Shown here in pieces: positions 53,601 to 62,902 of a stretch of DNA of 64,000 nucleotides. The position numbers were made by a program, and so were the translations under genes. The notes beneath the pieces were generated by a model. It worked only from the letters and a program-made list of their open reading frames with translations. It was not told the origin of the DNA and made no database searches. The stretch is from Sphingobacteriales bacterium (lineage in GTDB: Bacteria > Bacteroidota > Bacteroidia > Chitinophagales > Chitinophagaceae). Positions within the stretch are counted from its first letter, which is position 1. The number at the start of each line of letters is the position of its first letter. The stretch is taken from the NCBI GenBank assembly GCA_023251235.1, contig JAHEZE010000002.1, positions 1 to 64,000 on the forward strand. Reading direction: 5' to 3'.

Positions 53601-53903
53601 TAATCCTTTATCGAAAGAAAAATATGTACGCAGTGTATCATGACGGGCAATGATTTTGTTGGCACTCTTTTCCAGTGCAGCAATATCGGGTTTGCCATTT
53701 AATTCAAGAAGGACTGAAAGATTATTTACTGCAGTACCGCGGTTGAGTAATTCAAGAAATAACTGGCGGCGCTGCGGAAAGGAAATGGGAACAGGGATGC
53801 CGGAAGGGCATCGTGGAATACCCATTGAATGATCATTTGATTGTCCTTCCAGCCACTTTTCTAATAAGGCCCTTTTTACCGGTGAAAGATACTTGTTCAT
53901 CAT
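50688..53903 (-). CDS. Non-ribosomal peptide synthetase, C-A-T
   Basis: About 1,071 aa from ATG 53903 (MMNKYLSPVKRALLEKWLEG), just after the PKS stop; ATGs at 53915 and 53945 overlap the PKS gene. Condensation domain (about 30-460) has HHTISDG; adenylation domain (about 485-980) has YTSGSTGQPKG, AYIIYTSG, NMYGPTETTVW and NGKIDRKSL; the carrier domain near the C-terminus has FFDLGGASIQSLE with the phosphopantetheine Ser. Pocket residues read by hand against PheA give D-I-L-Q-C-G-M-V-W-K, close to the glycine code D-I-L-Q-L-G-L-I-W-K. There is no thioesterase or reductase domain. It receives an acyl chain from the PKS carrier. Confidence 0.93.
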   Translation of the reverse strand: MMNKYLSPVKRALLEKWLEGQSNDHSMGIPRCPSGIPVPISFPQRRQLFLELLNRGTAVNNLSVLLELNGKPDIAALEKSANKIIARHDTLRTYFSFDKGLLVPEVLPEAGITLPIKDLQKIQTAEQLTIARQHAEKEVLKPFDLSQAPLIRLRLYVLNEEKYLLLVIAHHTISDGWSLGVFLKELMLFYEEIINGKIKSHPELSIQYSDYAYRQAGEKPGLDLRSSMAYWKKQLGGELPVLELPIDQLRNTKQTYSGGTHRFIISLELTEALEKLSRESDATLFMTLLTAYYILLYRYSGQDDIIVGSPVANRNHPDIENMIGVFINPVALRVNLSGNPGFHELLKRVRNLCLDAYAHQNLPFEKLVEELNPQRDLSRTPIFQVVFNMQNSPMPKLGIPGLDISFLEIDRGVSQFDLTLMLTRSEGQWHATVEYGDDLFKAATVARMFRSFQLLLEDIIAKPDQPISDLQIISKEELNQIIYGLNQTEFDFPKDKCLHQLFEAQAEKTPDAIAIIHDHDSITYSVLNRRANILARHLNTLGVGPGIRVGILMERSLEIIEALIGIHKAGGIYVPIHRSFPTERVQFILNDADVKVLITNINYASSDNQNIHIVNLNDVNLSASEYSNPNPGITSGDLAYIIYTSGSTGQPKGVMVSHSSLMNFLCSMRQRPGIKEDDVLMAVTPFTFDIAALELFLPLIAGATVVIASKEMLSDPVLIGQAIRRYQVTMLQATPATWQLLIDTGWKAESGLKALCGGEALTRKLADQLLDRTAHLWNMYGPTETTVWSSVNQIQKGDNPVTIGQPVGNTQLYILDKNLQLVPIGVIGELHIGGEGVSPGYLNREHLTTEKFIPDCFSSKPGARLYKTGDNARYLPDYSIELLGRNDDQVKINGYRIELGEITAALLLHPAVKDAVSIIRTETNGDKRIAAYYVPKHDKIPGENELQNFIREKLPSYMMPAAFICLESLPLTPNGKIDRKSLPSPEDIRQQTGYIAPRNRIEKILAGIWQDVLDVAEVGINDNFFDLGGASIQSLEVVAKANISGLRVSVENIFEHQTIAELAAHIKNVSQ

Positions 53904-53904
53904 T

Positions 53905-56900
53905 TTAATTTCCATTCGAAAGTAATCGCTGCGCTTCATCCTCACTCATTTCTTCAATCTTGCTAAGGATTTGTTCTTTTAACATTTCTGCCAGTCTATC
54001 TATTGTAAAAGCTTTAAATGCATCTTGCGGATTGATCCGTATGCCAAATGATTTTTGAGCCAATGCCAATACCTGTGCGGCTAATACAGAATCACCACCA
54101 AGTTCAAAAAAGGAATCATGCACACCCACCCTATCAATATGCAAAGTCTGCTGCCATAACTGTGCAAGTTTGCGTTCAACTTCATTTCGTGGCACTACAT
54201 ACTGCTGACGAAGTTTAGGTCTTGCATACAGACGTGCAACATGTGTTTCACTTCCGCCAACTTCTTCAAGGAATGGCAGGCCTGCAGCAGTTGGGTAAAG
54301 CTCGATCAGGTTTTTCAGGTCGAAAGGCAATACCATTATTTGAGGCGTTGGTTCATTGATCAACTGTTCAAGAATTTCCAGGCCACGATCAATTTTTATA
54401 ATCTTTATTAAATGTTGGGTTGATGCATTCTGTCCTTTTAATCGTTCAGTTGTTTCTGCAGCTAATCCAACTTCAGCCCAAGGCCCCCAGTTGATACTGA
54501 TGGCTGGTAGTCCCAGGCTACGACGATAATATGCAAACGCATCGGGATAGGCGCTTGCAGCCGCATAATTTCCCTGCCCCGGTGATCCCAATACTGAAAC
54601 AGCAGATGAAAACAGCACAAAGAAATCTAAAGAAAGATCTAATGTTGCTGAATGAAGATTCCATGTGCCATCGAGTTTTGGAGTCATGACCTTTTCCATC
54701 CGCTCTCTGTTAAGGTTGAGCAGTGAGCCATCGTCCAATACTCCTGCCGCATGAATTACTCCCCGCAGCACGGGCATTTCATCTTTAATCTTGTCAAATA
54801 CATTTTTTAATTGATCAGGGCTGCTTACATCTGCCTGTGAAATGACTACCTCAACTCCTTTATTCCTCATTTGGTCAACCATATTCATTACAGATGAGGA
54901 TGGTTTACTTCTCCCCAATAATACCAGGTGTTTGGCACCTCTTTGTGACATCCATTCTGCTGTTTTAATTCCTAAGCCTCCCAGTCCGCCGGTTATAAGG
55001 TATGTGCTATCGGGTTTAAATATCATTGCAGGTGTGTTCCATAAAGTATTAAGTGTAAATGGCAAAAGCCGGTGAACAAAGCGAACACCATCACGATATG
55101 CAATTTGATCTTCACGACCATCTGTTGAAAGCTCTTTTACAAGAAGAGGAATTGTTTCAGCATCCTGGTGTTGCGGATCAAGATCAATACGGACGCATTT
55201 GAACTCCGGCAGTTCAAAACTTATTACTTTTCCCAAACCCCATATCGGGGCTTGTTCAATTGCAAGTGGTTCATCAGGCTTTACTTGTTGTGCACCTCGT
55301 GTCACCAACCATAAACGTGGTATTCCTGCCATACGTCTCGCTAATATCTGCACCAGGTATAACAGGCTCATGCTGCCATCTATTTGCATAGCATCAATAC
55401 TCCCATTTGTAGCCGGCACTGATGTTGTTGAAAAACTCCACAAGTGTATAACTCCATATAATGGCGATGATATTTCATTCACCCGATTCTCAATTAACTC
55501 AACCAACGAATCATCATTTCCTTTTTTTATCTTTTCTAATGCTTCGCTGCAGAACAACAGGTGGCAATGATCCCCGTTTACTTCAATTTGTTTAGCCAAC
55601 TCTTCACCTAAACCTTCATCATCAGCTAAAATCAACCAATGTTTTTTATCACCGGCAGAAAGAGTTGTAGTACATGACTCGGTTTTGATTTGCCACTGCA
55701 ACTGGTACAACCAGGTATCTTGTTCTGAAAGCAGGCGGCGTACATGCCTGCTGGTGTGTTGCAACCTGAATTCTGTCAGTTCAGCTATTGTCTGACCGTT
55801 ATTATCATATAACCTGATGTCAGCATTAAGAATATCTGTACTTTCTTTGGCCTCTGACCGCAGCGATACATGACTCCAGGTAAACTGACCTGGTTTGGAG
55901 AAGAACCTGATCTGTTTACATCCGGTTGGGAGATAAAAACTTTGTTCATGAGATGCATTTTGGGTAGCGGCTAACACCTGCAAACATCCATCTAATATTG
56001 CAGGATGAATTTGATACACTTCAGTTTCATGCCGTAATGATTCAGGTAAACTGATATACCCTAATGATTCAGCATCTTTAGTCCAGACATGCTGAACAGA
56101 CCGGAAACCCGGGCCATACGTTACTCCACGAGACTGCAAAAGATCATAAAATTCCCCTGAAGTAAATTGTGTAGTGCTTTGTTGAAGAATTGAATCGTGA
56201 TGTATTCCATTTGAAGATCCTGAATCTTCCGTTTCCGGGTTCTTTATTAATGTTGCAGAAGCATGAAGTGTCCATTTCTCTTTTTCAGCAGCTCTGCTAT
56301 AAATACTAAAAGTGAAACTATCTTCTTTTCCGGGGGACAAAATTGATTGAATCGTTCTTGACTTTCCTTTAATTAAGATCATGCTTTCATCGAAAGCGAA
56401 ATCACAAACTGTGTAAGAGTTATTTAATCCTGTGTCTTTAGCAGATTGTAATGTCATTTCAATATAGCCTGCAGCAGGGAACAATATCTCGTTGCCGATC
56501 CGGTGATCTCCAAGAAAATTCAGTATTGAATCATCAGTGGTTGTTTGCCATACAAAAGAAGCAGGAGAATTTGCAAGGTTCATCCGCTCTCCCAGCAACG
56601 GATGATTTTCTACGGCCTGGTGCCAAGCGTTTTTTGAACCCGAAGGTTTTTTATCTATCCAGTAACGCTGTCGTTGCCAGGGAATCGTTGGAAGATGGAC
56701 ATAGTTTCCACGGATTGGATAGAGTTTTTTCCAGTCAATCGAAAATCCTTCAGCATAAAGCTGGCCCAATGTCCTAAGCATTACTTCACGTTCAGGTGTA
56801 TCACGACGTAACGAGGGGAATACCCTGACATGCCGATGAGATGGTTGTAACGATTGTTGTATTGATCCAAGAAGAACAGGATGCGGGCCGATTTCAATAA

Positions 56901-59577
56901 AATCAGAATGACCATTTTCCAGCAGTTCATCAATTGCAGCAGCAAACAAAACAGGTTTTCTGATATTATCCATCCAGTAGTTTGCATTAAATGTAAGTTC
57001 ATCTCCGCGATGGCCCGTTACTGTGGAATAGAACGGGATCTTTGGAGTCAGTGGATTTAATTCACTTAATCCATCAATTAATTCGGTACGCAAAGAATCC
57101 ATTTGCGGGCTATGCGATGCAACATCAACATTTACGAGTTTGCAAAAAAGATTTTGGCTCTCTAAAGACTCCATCACTTTTTTAATTGTTCCGGGATTGC
57201 CTGATAAAACAGTTGATGCAGGTCCACTGATCACAGCGATAGAAATATCTTTAGCGAAATCATTTAATAGTTTTTCAGCATGATCTGCTGATAACTCCGT
57301 TGCAAGCATAGAGCCTTGTCCGCTCAATTGTTTTAAGAGCTGACTGCGATAACACACAACTTGTATAGCATCTTCCAAACTCAGGATGCCGGCAATATGT
57401 GCTGCGGCTATTTCACCCATACTATGCCCGGTTACGGCATCAGGTATAATACCCCATGATTGCCATAGTTCTGCAAAGGCAACCTGTACGGCAAAGATTG
57501 CCGGTTGAACCACATCAATTTCATCAAGACGGGATTCTGACTCTTTATCACGCAATACATTAATCAGTGACCATCCAAAACGTACATGAATAATTTGATC
57601 AATATTTTCTATTGCATTATAAAAAAAGGGTTCCTGTTTTATCAGATCACGACCCATGCCATACCACTGGCCTCCCTGTCCTGAAAAAACGAATACAAGT
57701 TTTCGTTGCTGATTCCGAATTTCATTGCCAATAAAAATATTGGGATCCGTTTCTCCATGTACAAAGGCACGAAGACTATCACATAATTCTTTCCGTGTGT
57801 TACCAATTATTGCCAGGCGATGATCATACTGACTGCGTCTTAAACCTGCGGCATAACATATATTTTTTATTGTAGCTGCAGTATCAGAACTGATTAATTC
57901 ATGAAACCTGTTTGCAAGTAATTGAAGCGCTTCATTGCTTTTAGCTGATAACGGAAGCAGATGGCAAGCTGGCTCAGTTGAAAGATCAGGTTCTTTTATC
58001 TCTTGTTTGATATCATTAGCTTCACGAACCACAAGGTGGACGTTTGTACCTCCGAAACCAAATGAACTTACACCGGCAATGGATGCACCGGCATGTGAAG
58101 GCCAGGGCTTTAATTCATTACTGACTTGCAATTTTAATTCATCGAAATTAATATGCGGATTAGGGGTATGATAATGAACAGTTGGAGGAATCGTTTGATG
58201 CTTCAGGCTTAGAATAACTTTGATCAATCCGGCAATACCGGCCGCTGATTCCAAATGCCCGATATTAGTCTTTACAGAACCGATTGTACAAAGACCATCC
58301 GTTCGATCAATACCCAACACAGCGCCGATGGCCTGGGCTTCGATCGAATCACCTAACAGCGTACCTGTTCCATGAGCTTCTATGTATTGAACATTTGCCG
58401 GTGATACACCAGCGGCATGGTATACTTCTCTTAACAAGGTTTCCTGAGCTTCACGACTCGGAGCAATCAAACCATTGGTGCGTCCATCCTGTATCATCGC
58501 ACTTCCTGCAATCACTGCGTGTATAGGATCACCATCGGCAATGGCGGATGAAAGTGGTTTAAGTATAACAAGACCTCCCCCTTCACCACGAACATATCCA
58601 TTTGCCCGGGCATCGAATGTTTTGCATCTTCCATCCGGTGCAAGAACGCCAGCCTTGGTAAAAGCAATCGAGTGTGCCGGCGACAATATCATATTCACTC
58701 CACCTGCAAGTGCCATTGTGCATTCACCATTCCGTAGACTTTGACATGCTAAATGAACTGCTGCCAAAGAAGAAGAACACGCTGTGTCAATTGCAATGCT
58801 TGGGCCATGAAAATTATAGGTATAAGAAATGCGGTTAGCAGCAATAGATAAAGCGCTTCCTGTCCCTGAATGACCGCTTATTTGAACAGGGTTATCAAAT
58901 TGAAGCAGGCTGTATTCATTTACTGAAATACCAATGAATACTCCTGTCTTGCTGCCATCCAATTCATCAAACACCTGGCCGGCATCATCGAGAGCTTCAT
59001 AAGATAACTCCAGCAGTAATCGCTGCTGCGGATCCATATGTATTGCCTCAACAGGTGAAATGCCAAAGAAGAAGGGATCAAACTGATCAATACTGTTAAG
59101 GAATCCACCCCAATAGGAAATTGATTTGCCGGGAACAGCAGGATCAGGGTTGTAAAAGGCTTTCTTATTCCACCTGGTTTCCGGTACTTCAGAAATTGCA
59201 TCAACACCTTCACGGAGTAATTTCCAGAAAGATTCAGGATCCTTTGCTCCCGGAAAACGGCAACTCATTCCAATAACAGCAATTGGTTCCGATAAGTTAA
59301 CTGCGGGAGAGTTTAAAACGGAGTCAGATTTTATATTTTCCCGGTTTCCGGCAAGATGATCAGAGAGTGATACTATATTGGGATAATCATAAACAAGTGT
59401 AGGAGAGATGCGACGGCCAAGGAACTCTTCTAAATCGCCGGAAATTGTTACTGCATCAAGCGAGGATAATCCGTAAGCGGAGAAAGGTTCATGGATATTA
59501 ATAGTATCCGGAGCAATATTCAACAACTTAGCGATATGCGAGATCAGCCAATCCTGTATTTCTCTTTTATTATGCAT
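53905..59577 (-). CDS. Type I polyketide synthase, ACP-KS-AT-DH-KR-ACP
   Basis: 1,890 aa. N-terminal ACP (1-75, Ser39 in GLSSLD); KS (97-525: C267 in DTACSSS, H402 in AHGTGT, H441 in NIGHLE); AT (628-930: S719 in GHSMGE, VASH at 819-822, leaning to malonyl-CoA but uncertain); DH (990-1280: H1025 in GDHRIGNEILFP, where the usual second Gly is Asn1029, and D1196 in HPAILDGCLQ); KR (1520-1700: NADPH loop TGGLGGLG, LDD at 1614-1616 as in B-type, S1657/1658, Y1671); C-terminal ACP (Ser1830 in LGGDSV). No ER or TE. The leading ACP probably takes a fatty acid from the ligase; one extension would give an enoyl or, if DH is idle, a beta-hydroxy acyl chain. Confidence 0.95.
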   Translation of the reverse strand: MHNKREIQDWLISHIAKLLNIAPDTINIHEPFSAYGLSSLDAVTISGDLEEFLGRRISPTLVYDYPNIVSLSDHLAGNRENIKSDSVLNSPAVNLSEPIAVIGMSCRFPGAKDPESFWKLLREGVDAISEVPETRWNKKAFYNPDPAVPGKSISYWGGFLNSIDQFDPFFFGISPVEAIHMDPQQRLLLELSYEALDDAGQVFDELDGSKTGVFIGISVNEYSLLQFDNPVQISGHSGTGSALSIAANRISYTYNFHGPSIAIDTACSSSLAAVHLACQSLRNGECTMALAGGVNMILSPAHSIAFTKAGVLAPDGRCKTFDARANGYVRGEGGGLVILKPLSSAIADGDPIHAVIAGSAMIQDGRTNGLIAPSREAQETLLREVYHAAGVSPANVQYIEAHGTGTLLGDSIEAQAIGAVLGIDRTDGLCTIGSVKTNIGHLESAAGIAGLIKVILSLKHQTIPPTVHYHTPNPHINFDELKLQVSNELKPWPSHAGASIAGVSSFGFGGTNVHLVVREANDIKQEIKEPDLSTEPACHLLPLSAKSNEALQLLANRFHELISSDTAATIKNICYAAGLRRSQYDHRLAIIGNTRKELCDSLRAFVHGETDPNIFIGNEIRNQQRKLVFVFSGQGGQWYGMGRDLIKQEPFFYNAIENIDQIIHVRFGWSLINVLRDKESESRLDEIDVVQPAIFAVQVAFAELWQSWGIIPDAVTGHSMGEIAAAHIAGILSLEDAIQVVCYRSQLLKQLSGQGSMLATELSADHAEKLLNDFAKDISIAVISGPASTVLSGNPGTIKKVMESLESQNLFCKLVNVDVASHSPQMDSLRTELIDGLSELNPLTPKIPFYSTVTGHRGDELTFNANYWMDNIRKPVLFAAAIDELLENGHSDFIEIGPHPVLLGSIQQSLQPSHRHVRVFPSLRRDTPEREVMLRTLGQLYAEGFSIDWKKLYPIRGNYVHLPTIPWQRQRYWIDKKPSGSKNAWHQAVENHPLLGERMNLANSPASFVWQTTTDDSILNFLGDHRIGNEILFPAAGYIEMTLQSAKDTGLNNSYTVCDFAFDESMILIKGKSRTIQSILSPGKEDSFTFSIYSRAAEKEKWTLHASATLIKNPETEDSGSSNGIHHDSILQQSTTQFTSGEFYDLLQSRGVTYGPGFRSVQHVWTKDAESLGYISLPESLRHETEVYQIHPAILDGCLQVLAATQNASHEQSFYLPTGCKQIRFFSKPGQFTWSHVSLRSEAKESTDILNADIRLYDNNGQTIAELTEFRLQHTSRHVRRLLSEQDTWLYQLQWQIKTESCTTTLSAGDKKHWLILADDEGLGEELAKQIEVNGDHCHLLFCSEALEKIKKGNDDSLVELIENRVNEISSPLYGVIHLWSFSTTSVPATNGSIDAMQIDGSMSLLYLVQILARRMAGIPRLWLVTRGAQQVKPDEPLAIEQAPIWGLGKVISFELPEFKCVRIDLDPQHQDAETIPLLVKELSTDGREDQIAYRDGVRFVHRLLPFTLNTLWNTPAMIFKPDSTYLITGGLGGLGIKTAEWMSQRGAKHLVLLGRSKPSSSVMNMVDQMRNKGVEVVISQADVSSPDQLKNVFDKIKDEMPVLRGVIHAAGVLDDGSLLNLNRERMEKVMTPKLDGTWNLHSATLDLSLDFFVLFSSAVSVLGSPGQGNYAAASAYPDAFAYYRRSLGLPAISINWGPWAEVGLAAETTERLKGQNASTQHLIKIIKIDRGLEILEQLINEPTPQIMVLPFDLKNLIELYPTAAGLPFLEEVGGSETHVARLYARPKLRQQYVVPRNEVERKLAQLWQQTLHIDRVGVHDSFFELGGDSVLAAQVLALAQKSFGIRINPQDAFKAFTIDRLAEMLKEQILSKIEEMSEDEAQRLLSNGN

Positions 59578-59654
59578 GCCAGAAGTAATTTAATAAGTAA
59601 AAAAGAAAATACATTTTACTTATTCTGCCTGCCCTTATGTATTTTGTTTTAAAA

Positions 59655-60962
59655 CTATTTTTTTGAACGATTGCCACCCACCTGCATCTGCCAGAAGGAA
59701 GTCATGCCGGGCCGCCGGTCAATTGTGCCCTGCTGGTTATCATCATTCATTTTATTCCACATCAGCGGATAAGCTTCAATAGGGGGCACTTCTTTCATTT
59801 CACCGGGTTTCTGTATTTTTTGCTGTGCTTCAGTAATGAAAGGTTCCAGCATTTCATATTTCATTTTCTCACGGTTTAATTCTCTCTCTTTGAATTGCGG
59901 TAGCACTTCAGTTCCAAAAAGCTCGAGTGATTTACAGATATGTTCATGTTTATAGTTTCCGCTTTGTTGCAAAAAGATCAGTTGATCCACCCCTGCATCT
60001 TCCAGTTCACGAAAATTTTCTATCAACTGCTCAGGATTTCCAATACCTCTCATGCCGGCTTTCTTACGTTCCCGTTCCATCTTTTCAATACCTGATGCCG
60101 GTGTTTTTTTAAAATCATTCCACAGATTTGTATGACCTGGAATATGGATGCCATCCCTCCAATAATGACCCAATCCGTATGCAAAGAAGTGAGCTCCTTC
60201 CATTCCTTGTTTGATTGCTGTTTCCTGGTCCCTGTCGCACATAAATCCTGTTAACATTGCTACATTCGGATTTACTGCTTGTGCTATAGGAGTGCAATTC
60301 TTTTTGAATGTTTCATAATATTCATCTACCCAGAATTTTGCTTCCTCTGCATTTACAAAAGCAAAGGTTAACCCACCCATTCCCAAACGTGCTGCTAATT
60401 GTAAGCTATCCCTGTTCGAGCAAGCTGCCCAAACAGGAGGATGAGGTTTCTGCAAAGGTTTTGGCACAATGTTTCTGTGTGGCATCGAAAAATATTTTCC
60501 GTCGTAACCGGGATAAGGCTCCATGCACATCATTTTTGCAGTCTCCCTTACTGCTTCCGCCCACATAGGACGTTTGTCAACAAAGTCAACACCAAACGCT
60601 TCAAGTTCCATACGTGAACCCGATTCGCCGGTACCCCATTCAACACGGCCACCACTTATGATATCGAGTGTAGCAAGACGTTCTGCTATCCTTGCGGGAT
60701 GATTAACCTTTGGCGACATAATGGTAATGCCATGTCCTAACCTGATATTTTTTGTACGTTGACTGCATGCAGCAAGAAAAACTTCAGGTGCTGATGAGTG
60801 ACAATACTCTTCAAGAAAATGATGTTCCTGTACCCAAACATAATCAATACCGATTCGATCTGCCAATTCAACCTGCTCCAATGCTTCCCGGAAAAGCCTT
60901 GCTTCATCTCCATTATTCCATGGCCGGGGTAATTGCAGGTCAATAAAAATTCCAAATTTCAT
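59655..60962 (-). CDS. LLM-class FMN-dependent monooxygenase (MupA/Atu3671 type)
   Basis: A 435-aa luciferase-like monooxygenase, TIGR04020-type, found almost only with PKS/NRPS genes. It begins KFGIFIDLQLPRPWN, then VWVQEHHFLEEYCHS, RLGHGITIMSPKVNHPARIAERLATLD, GRVEWGTGESGSRMELEAFG, all typical. It is expected to oxidise a carrier-bound acyl chain using FMNH2 and O2; the position on the chain is unknown. Its start overlaps the ligase stop by 4 nt (ATGA), so the two are translationally coupled; the PKS follows after 77 nt. Confidence 0.88.
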   Translation of the reverse strand: MKFGIFIDLQLPRPWNNGDEARLFREALEQVELADRIGIDYVWVQEHHFLEEYCHSSAPEVFLAACSQRTKNIRLGHGITIMSPKVNHPARIAERLATLDIISGGRVEWGTGESGSRMELEAFGVDFVDKRPMWAEAVRETAKMMCMEPYPGYDGKYFSMPHRNIVPKPLQKPHPPVWAACSNRDSLQLAARLGMGGLTFAFVNAEEAKFWVDEYYETFKKNCTPIAQAVNPNVAMLTGFMCDRDQETAIKQGMEGAHFFAYGLGHYWRDGIHIPGHTNLWNDFKKTPASGIEKMERERKKAGMRGIGNPEQLIENFRELEDAGVDQLIFLQQSGNYKHEHICKSLELFGTEVLPQFKERELNREKMKYEMLEPFITEAQQKIQKPGEMKEVPPIEAYPLMWNKMNDDNQQGTIDRRPGMTSFWQMQVGGNRSKK

Positions 60963-62677
60963 GTCAATGTAATTTCTTTTAAAGTTCCGGCTATATAATA
61001 TTCTTTGCAGAGAAAATGTCTTTTTTTACCACTCGTTGTTCTTGGAATTGCTCCGGGATCAGTCAACCGGATATCATCAATGGTAAGGCCATGATACACG
61101 GATATTGCATAACGGATTGCTTTTATCACTTCATGTTCATTGATTATTGATTTGTGCTTTATCTCTGCAACTACGATTATACGTTCAGCCCCCTTATTAC
61201 TTATGGAAAAAACTGCACTTCCTCCCGGGAGAATAGCAGGATATGAAGATTCAACTGTTCTTTCTATATCATGCGGGTAATGGTTTTTCCCATCAGAGAT
61301 GATCAGGTTCTTGATACGTCCGGTAATATAAAATTCTCCATCGTTTTCAAATCCCAGGTCGCCGGTTCGTAAATATTTTCCTTCCTCGCCATTTGATAAT
61401 TGCGCATTAAAGGTCAGTTCTGTTTCCAAAGGTTTATTCCAATAACCACTGGCGACGCTTGGTCCGCTTATCCAGATTTCGCCAACTTCACCGGGATTAG
61501 ATGGCCTTAATGTTTCCGGGTTCACAACCCATATCTTTTGATCTGACTGGCTGTGCCCGCAACTTATCACCGTCCTTGTATCCTCGTTACTTTCAGGTGA
61601 AATGAGTATTTTATTTTTTTCAAGTTCTGAATTCACCAGGTGAATTTTCTTTGGTGATTTGGGCCTTCCTGTTACTAATAATGTTGACTCTGCTAACCCA
61701 TAGCACGGTAAAAAGGCATCACGATGAAAACCGCAGGGAGCAAAATATTCTGCAAACTCATCCAGTGTTTTATGATAAACAGGCTCAGCACCGTTAAAAG
61801 CAATTTTCCATTGGCTGAGATCAAGTTGCTCCCTTTGCTCGGGTGTTATTTTTTTTACACATATGTCGTACGCAAAATTTGGTCCTCCGCTCACCGTGCC
61901 GCGAAATCGGGAAATAGTTTGAAGCCAGCGAAGGGGACGTTGTAAAAACATCATATACGGCATCAATGTAACAGGAATACCAGAATACACAGGTTGCAAA
62001 ATTCCGCCGATGAGGCCCATATCATGATAGGGAGGTAACCAAATGATGCCATGACTTTCGTCTGATACTCCGAAAATTTTTTCAATAAGTTTCATATTAT
62101 CGAGCAGGTTGCCATGAGTGATCATTACACCTTTTGGTGTGGTCGTTGAACCGGAAGTGTATTGAAGAAAGGCAAGATCATTCCCTTTGATAACCGGTTG
62201 TTGCCATTGCTCAGCCGGGACGCCTGTTTTGTCATCATCAGTTACTATCAGTTTCATGTTACCTAAACACGTGATGATTTCTTTCCGGAATTTTAACACA
62301 TCAAATAATGATGCAGTTAAAAGCGCAACAGCAGGTTTGGCGTCTGCAGCTATGCGAAGGATAGCAGGCAAGTTTTTCTCAATTCTGGCAGGATGAGGAG
62401 GAAATGCGGGGATAGGGATGATCTTTGCGTACAGGCAACCGAAATAGGCTACGATAAAATCCAACCCGGGTGGAAAAAAAATAAATGCACGGTCGCCGGT
62501 TTTTGTTGAAGTTTGTAGTAATGCTCCTAAGGAACGGGCACGCCGGTCTAACTCTTCATAAGTCATAACAACTTCTTCATATTCTCCGTCTGTCAGGAAT
62601 CGAAATGCCAACTGGTGCGGCTGATTTGCAGCACGCCACTGTAAAACATCAACCAATGAAACCGACATAGATATCAT
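60959..62677 (-). CDS. Fatty acyl-AMP ligase
   Basis: 572 aa from ATG 62677; ATG 62668 is equally possible. It is of the FAAL type: SLVDVLQWRAANQPHQLAFRFL start, LQYTSGSTTTPKGVMITHGN (adenylate motif), IIWLPPYHDMGLIGGILQPVYSG, the FAAL-specific substitution segment AFNGAEPVYHKTLDEF, and YLRTGDLGFENDGEFYITGR. It activates a fatty acid as acyl-AMP and passes it to a carrier protein, here presumably the first ACP of the PKS. It is the first gene of the minus-strand cluster operon, separated by 225 nt from a divergent KAS III gene. No clear promoter box is seen in that gap. Confidence 0.92.
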   Translation of the reverse strand: MISMSVSLVDVLQWRAANQPHQLAFRFLTDGEYEEVVMTYEELDRRARSLGALLQTSTKTGDRAFIFFPPGLDFIVAYFGCLYAKIIPIPAFPPHPARIEKNLPAILRIAADAKPAVALLTASLFDVLKFRKEIITCLGNMKLIVTDDDKTGVPAEQWQQPVIKGNDLAFLQYTSGSTTTPKGVMITHGNLLDNMKLIEKIFGVSDESHGIIWLPPYHDMGLIGGILQPVYSGIPVTLMPYMMFLQRPLRWLQTISRFRGTVSGGPNFAYDICVKKITPEQREQLDLSQWKIAFNGAEPVYHKTLDEFAEYFAPCGFHRDAFLPCYGLAESTLLVTGRPKSPKKIHLVNSELEKNKILISPESNEDTRTVISCGHSQSDQKIWVVNPETLRPSNPGEVGEIWISGPSVASGYWNKPLETELTFNAQLSNGEEGKYLRTGDLGFENDGEFYITGRIKNLIISDGKNHYPHDIERTVESSYPAILPGGSAVFSISNKGAERIIVVAEIKHKSIINEHEVIKAIRYAISVYHGLTIDDIRLTDPGAIPRTTSGKKRHFLCKEYYIAGTLKEITLT

Positions 62678-62902
62678 ACGAGGATATTAAAAATAATCTT
62701 TTACCAACCGGGACTCAATCCTGTGATTATGATTTAGCGTAACAGGGAAATACTTCTGGCATGATGACTATTTCATAAACCCGGATATATCTAATGTAAG
62801 GTTTTTTCCGGGAAAATAAGCTTACTTTTAAACTGTGTGATATTTTTTGTTTGGTAGTCACCGGAAATGTTTATTGCTAAAATTAGGTTCTAATCTGGAA
62901 CT

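Noticed and set aside
50688-59577. Thioesterase or reductase domain in the NRPS or PKS
   Set aside because: Both proteins end soon after their carrier domains; no GxSxG hydrolase region or NADPH-reductase domain follows.
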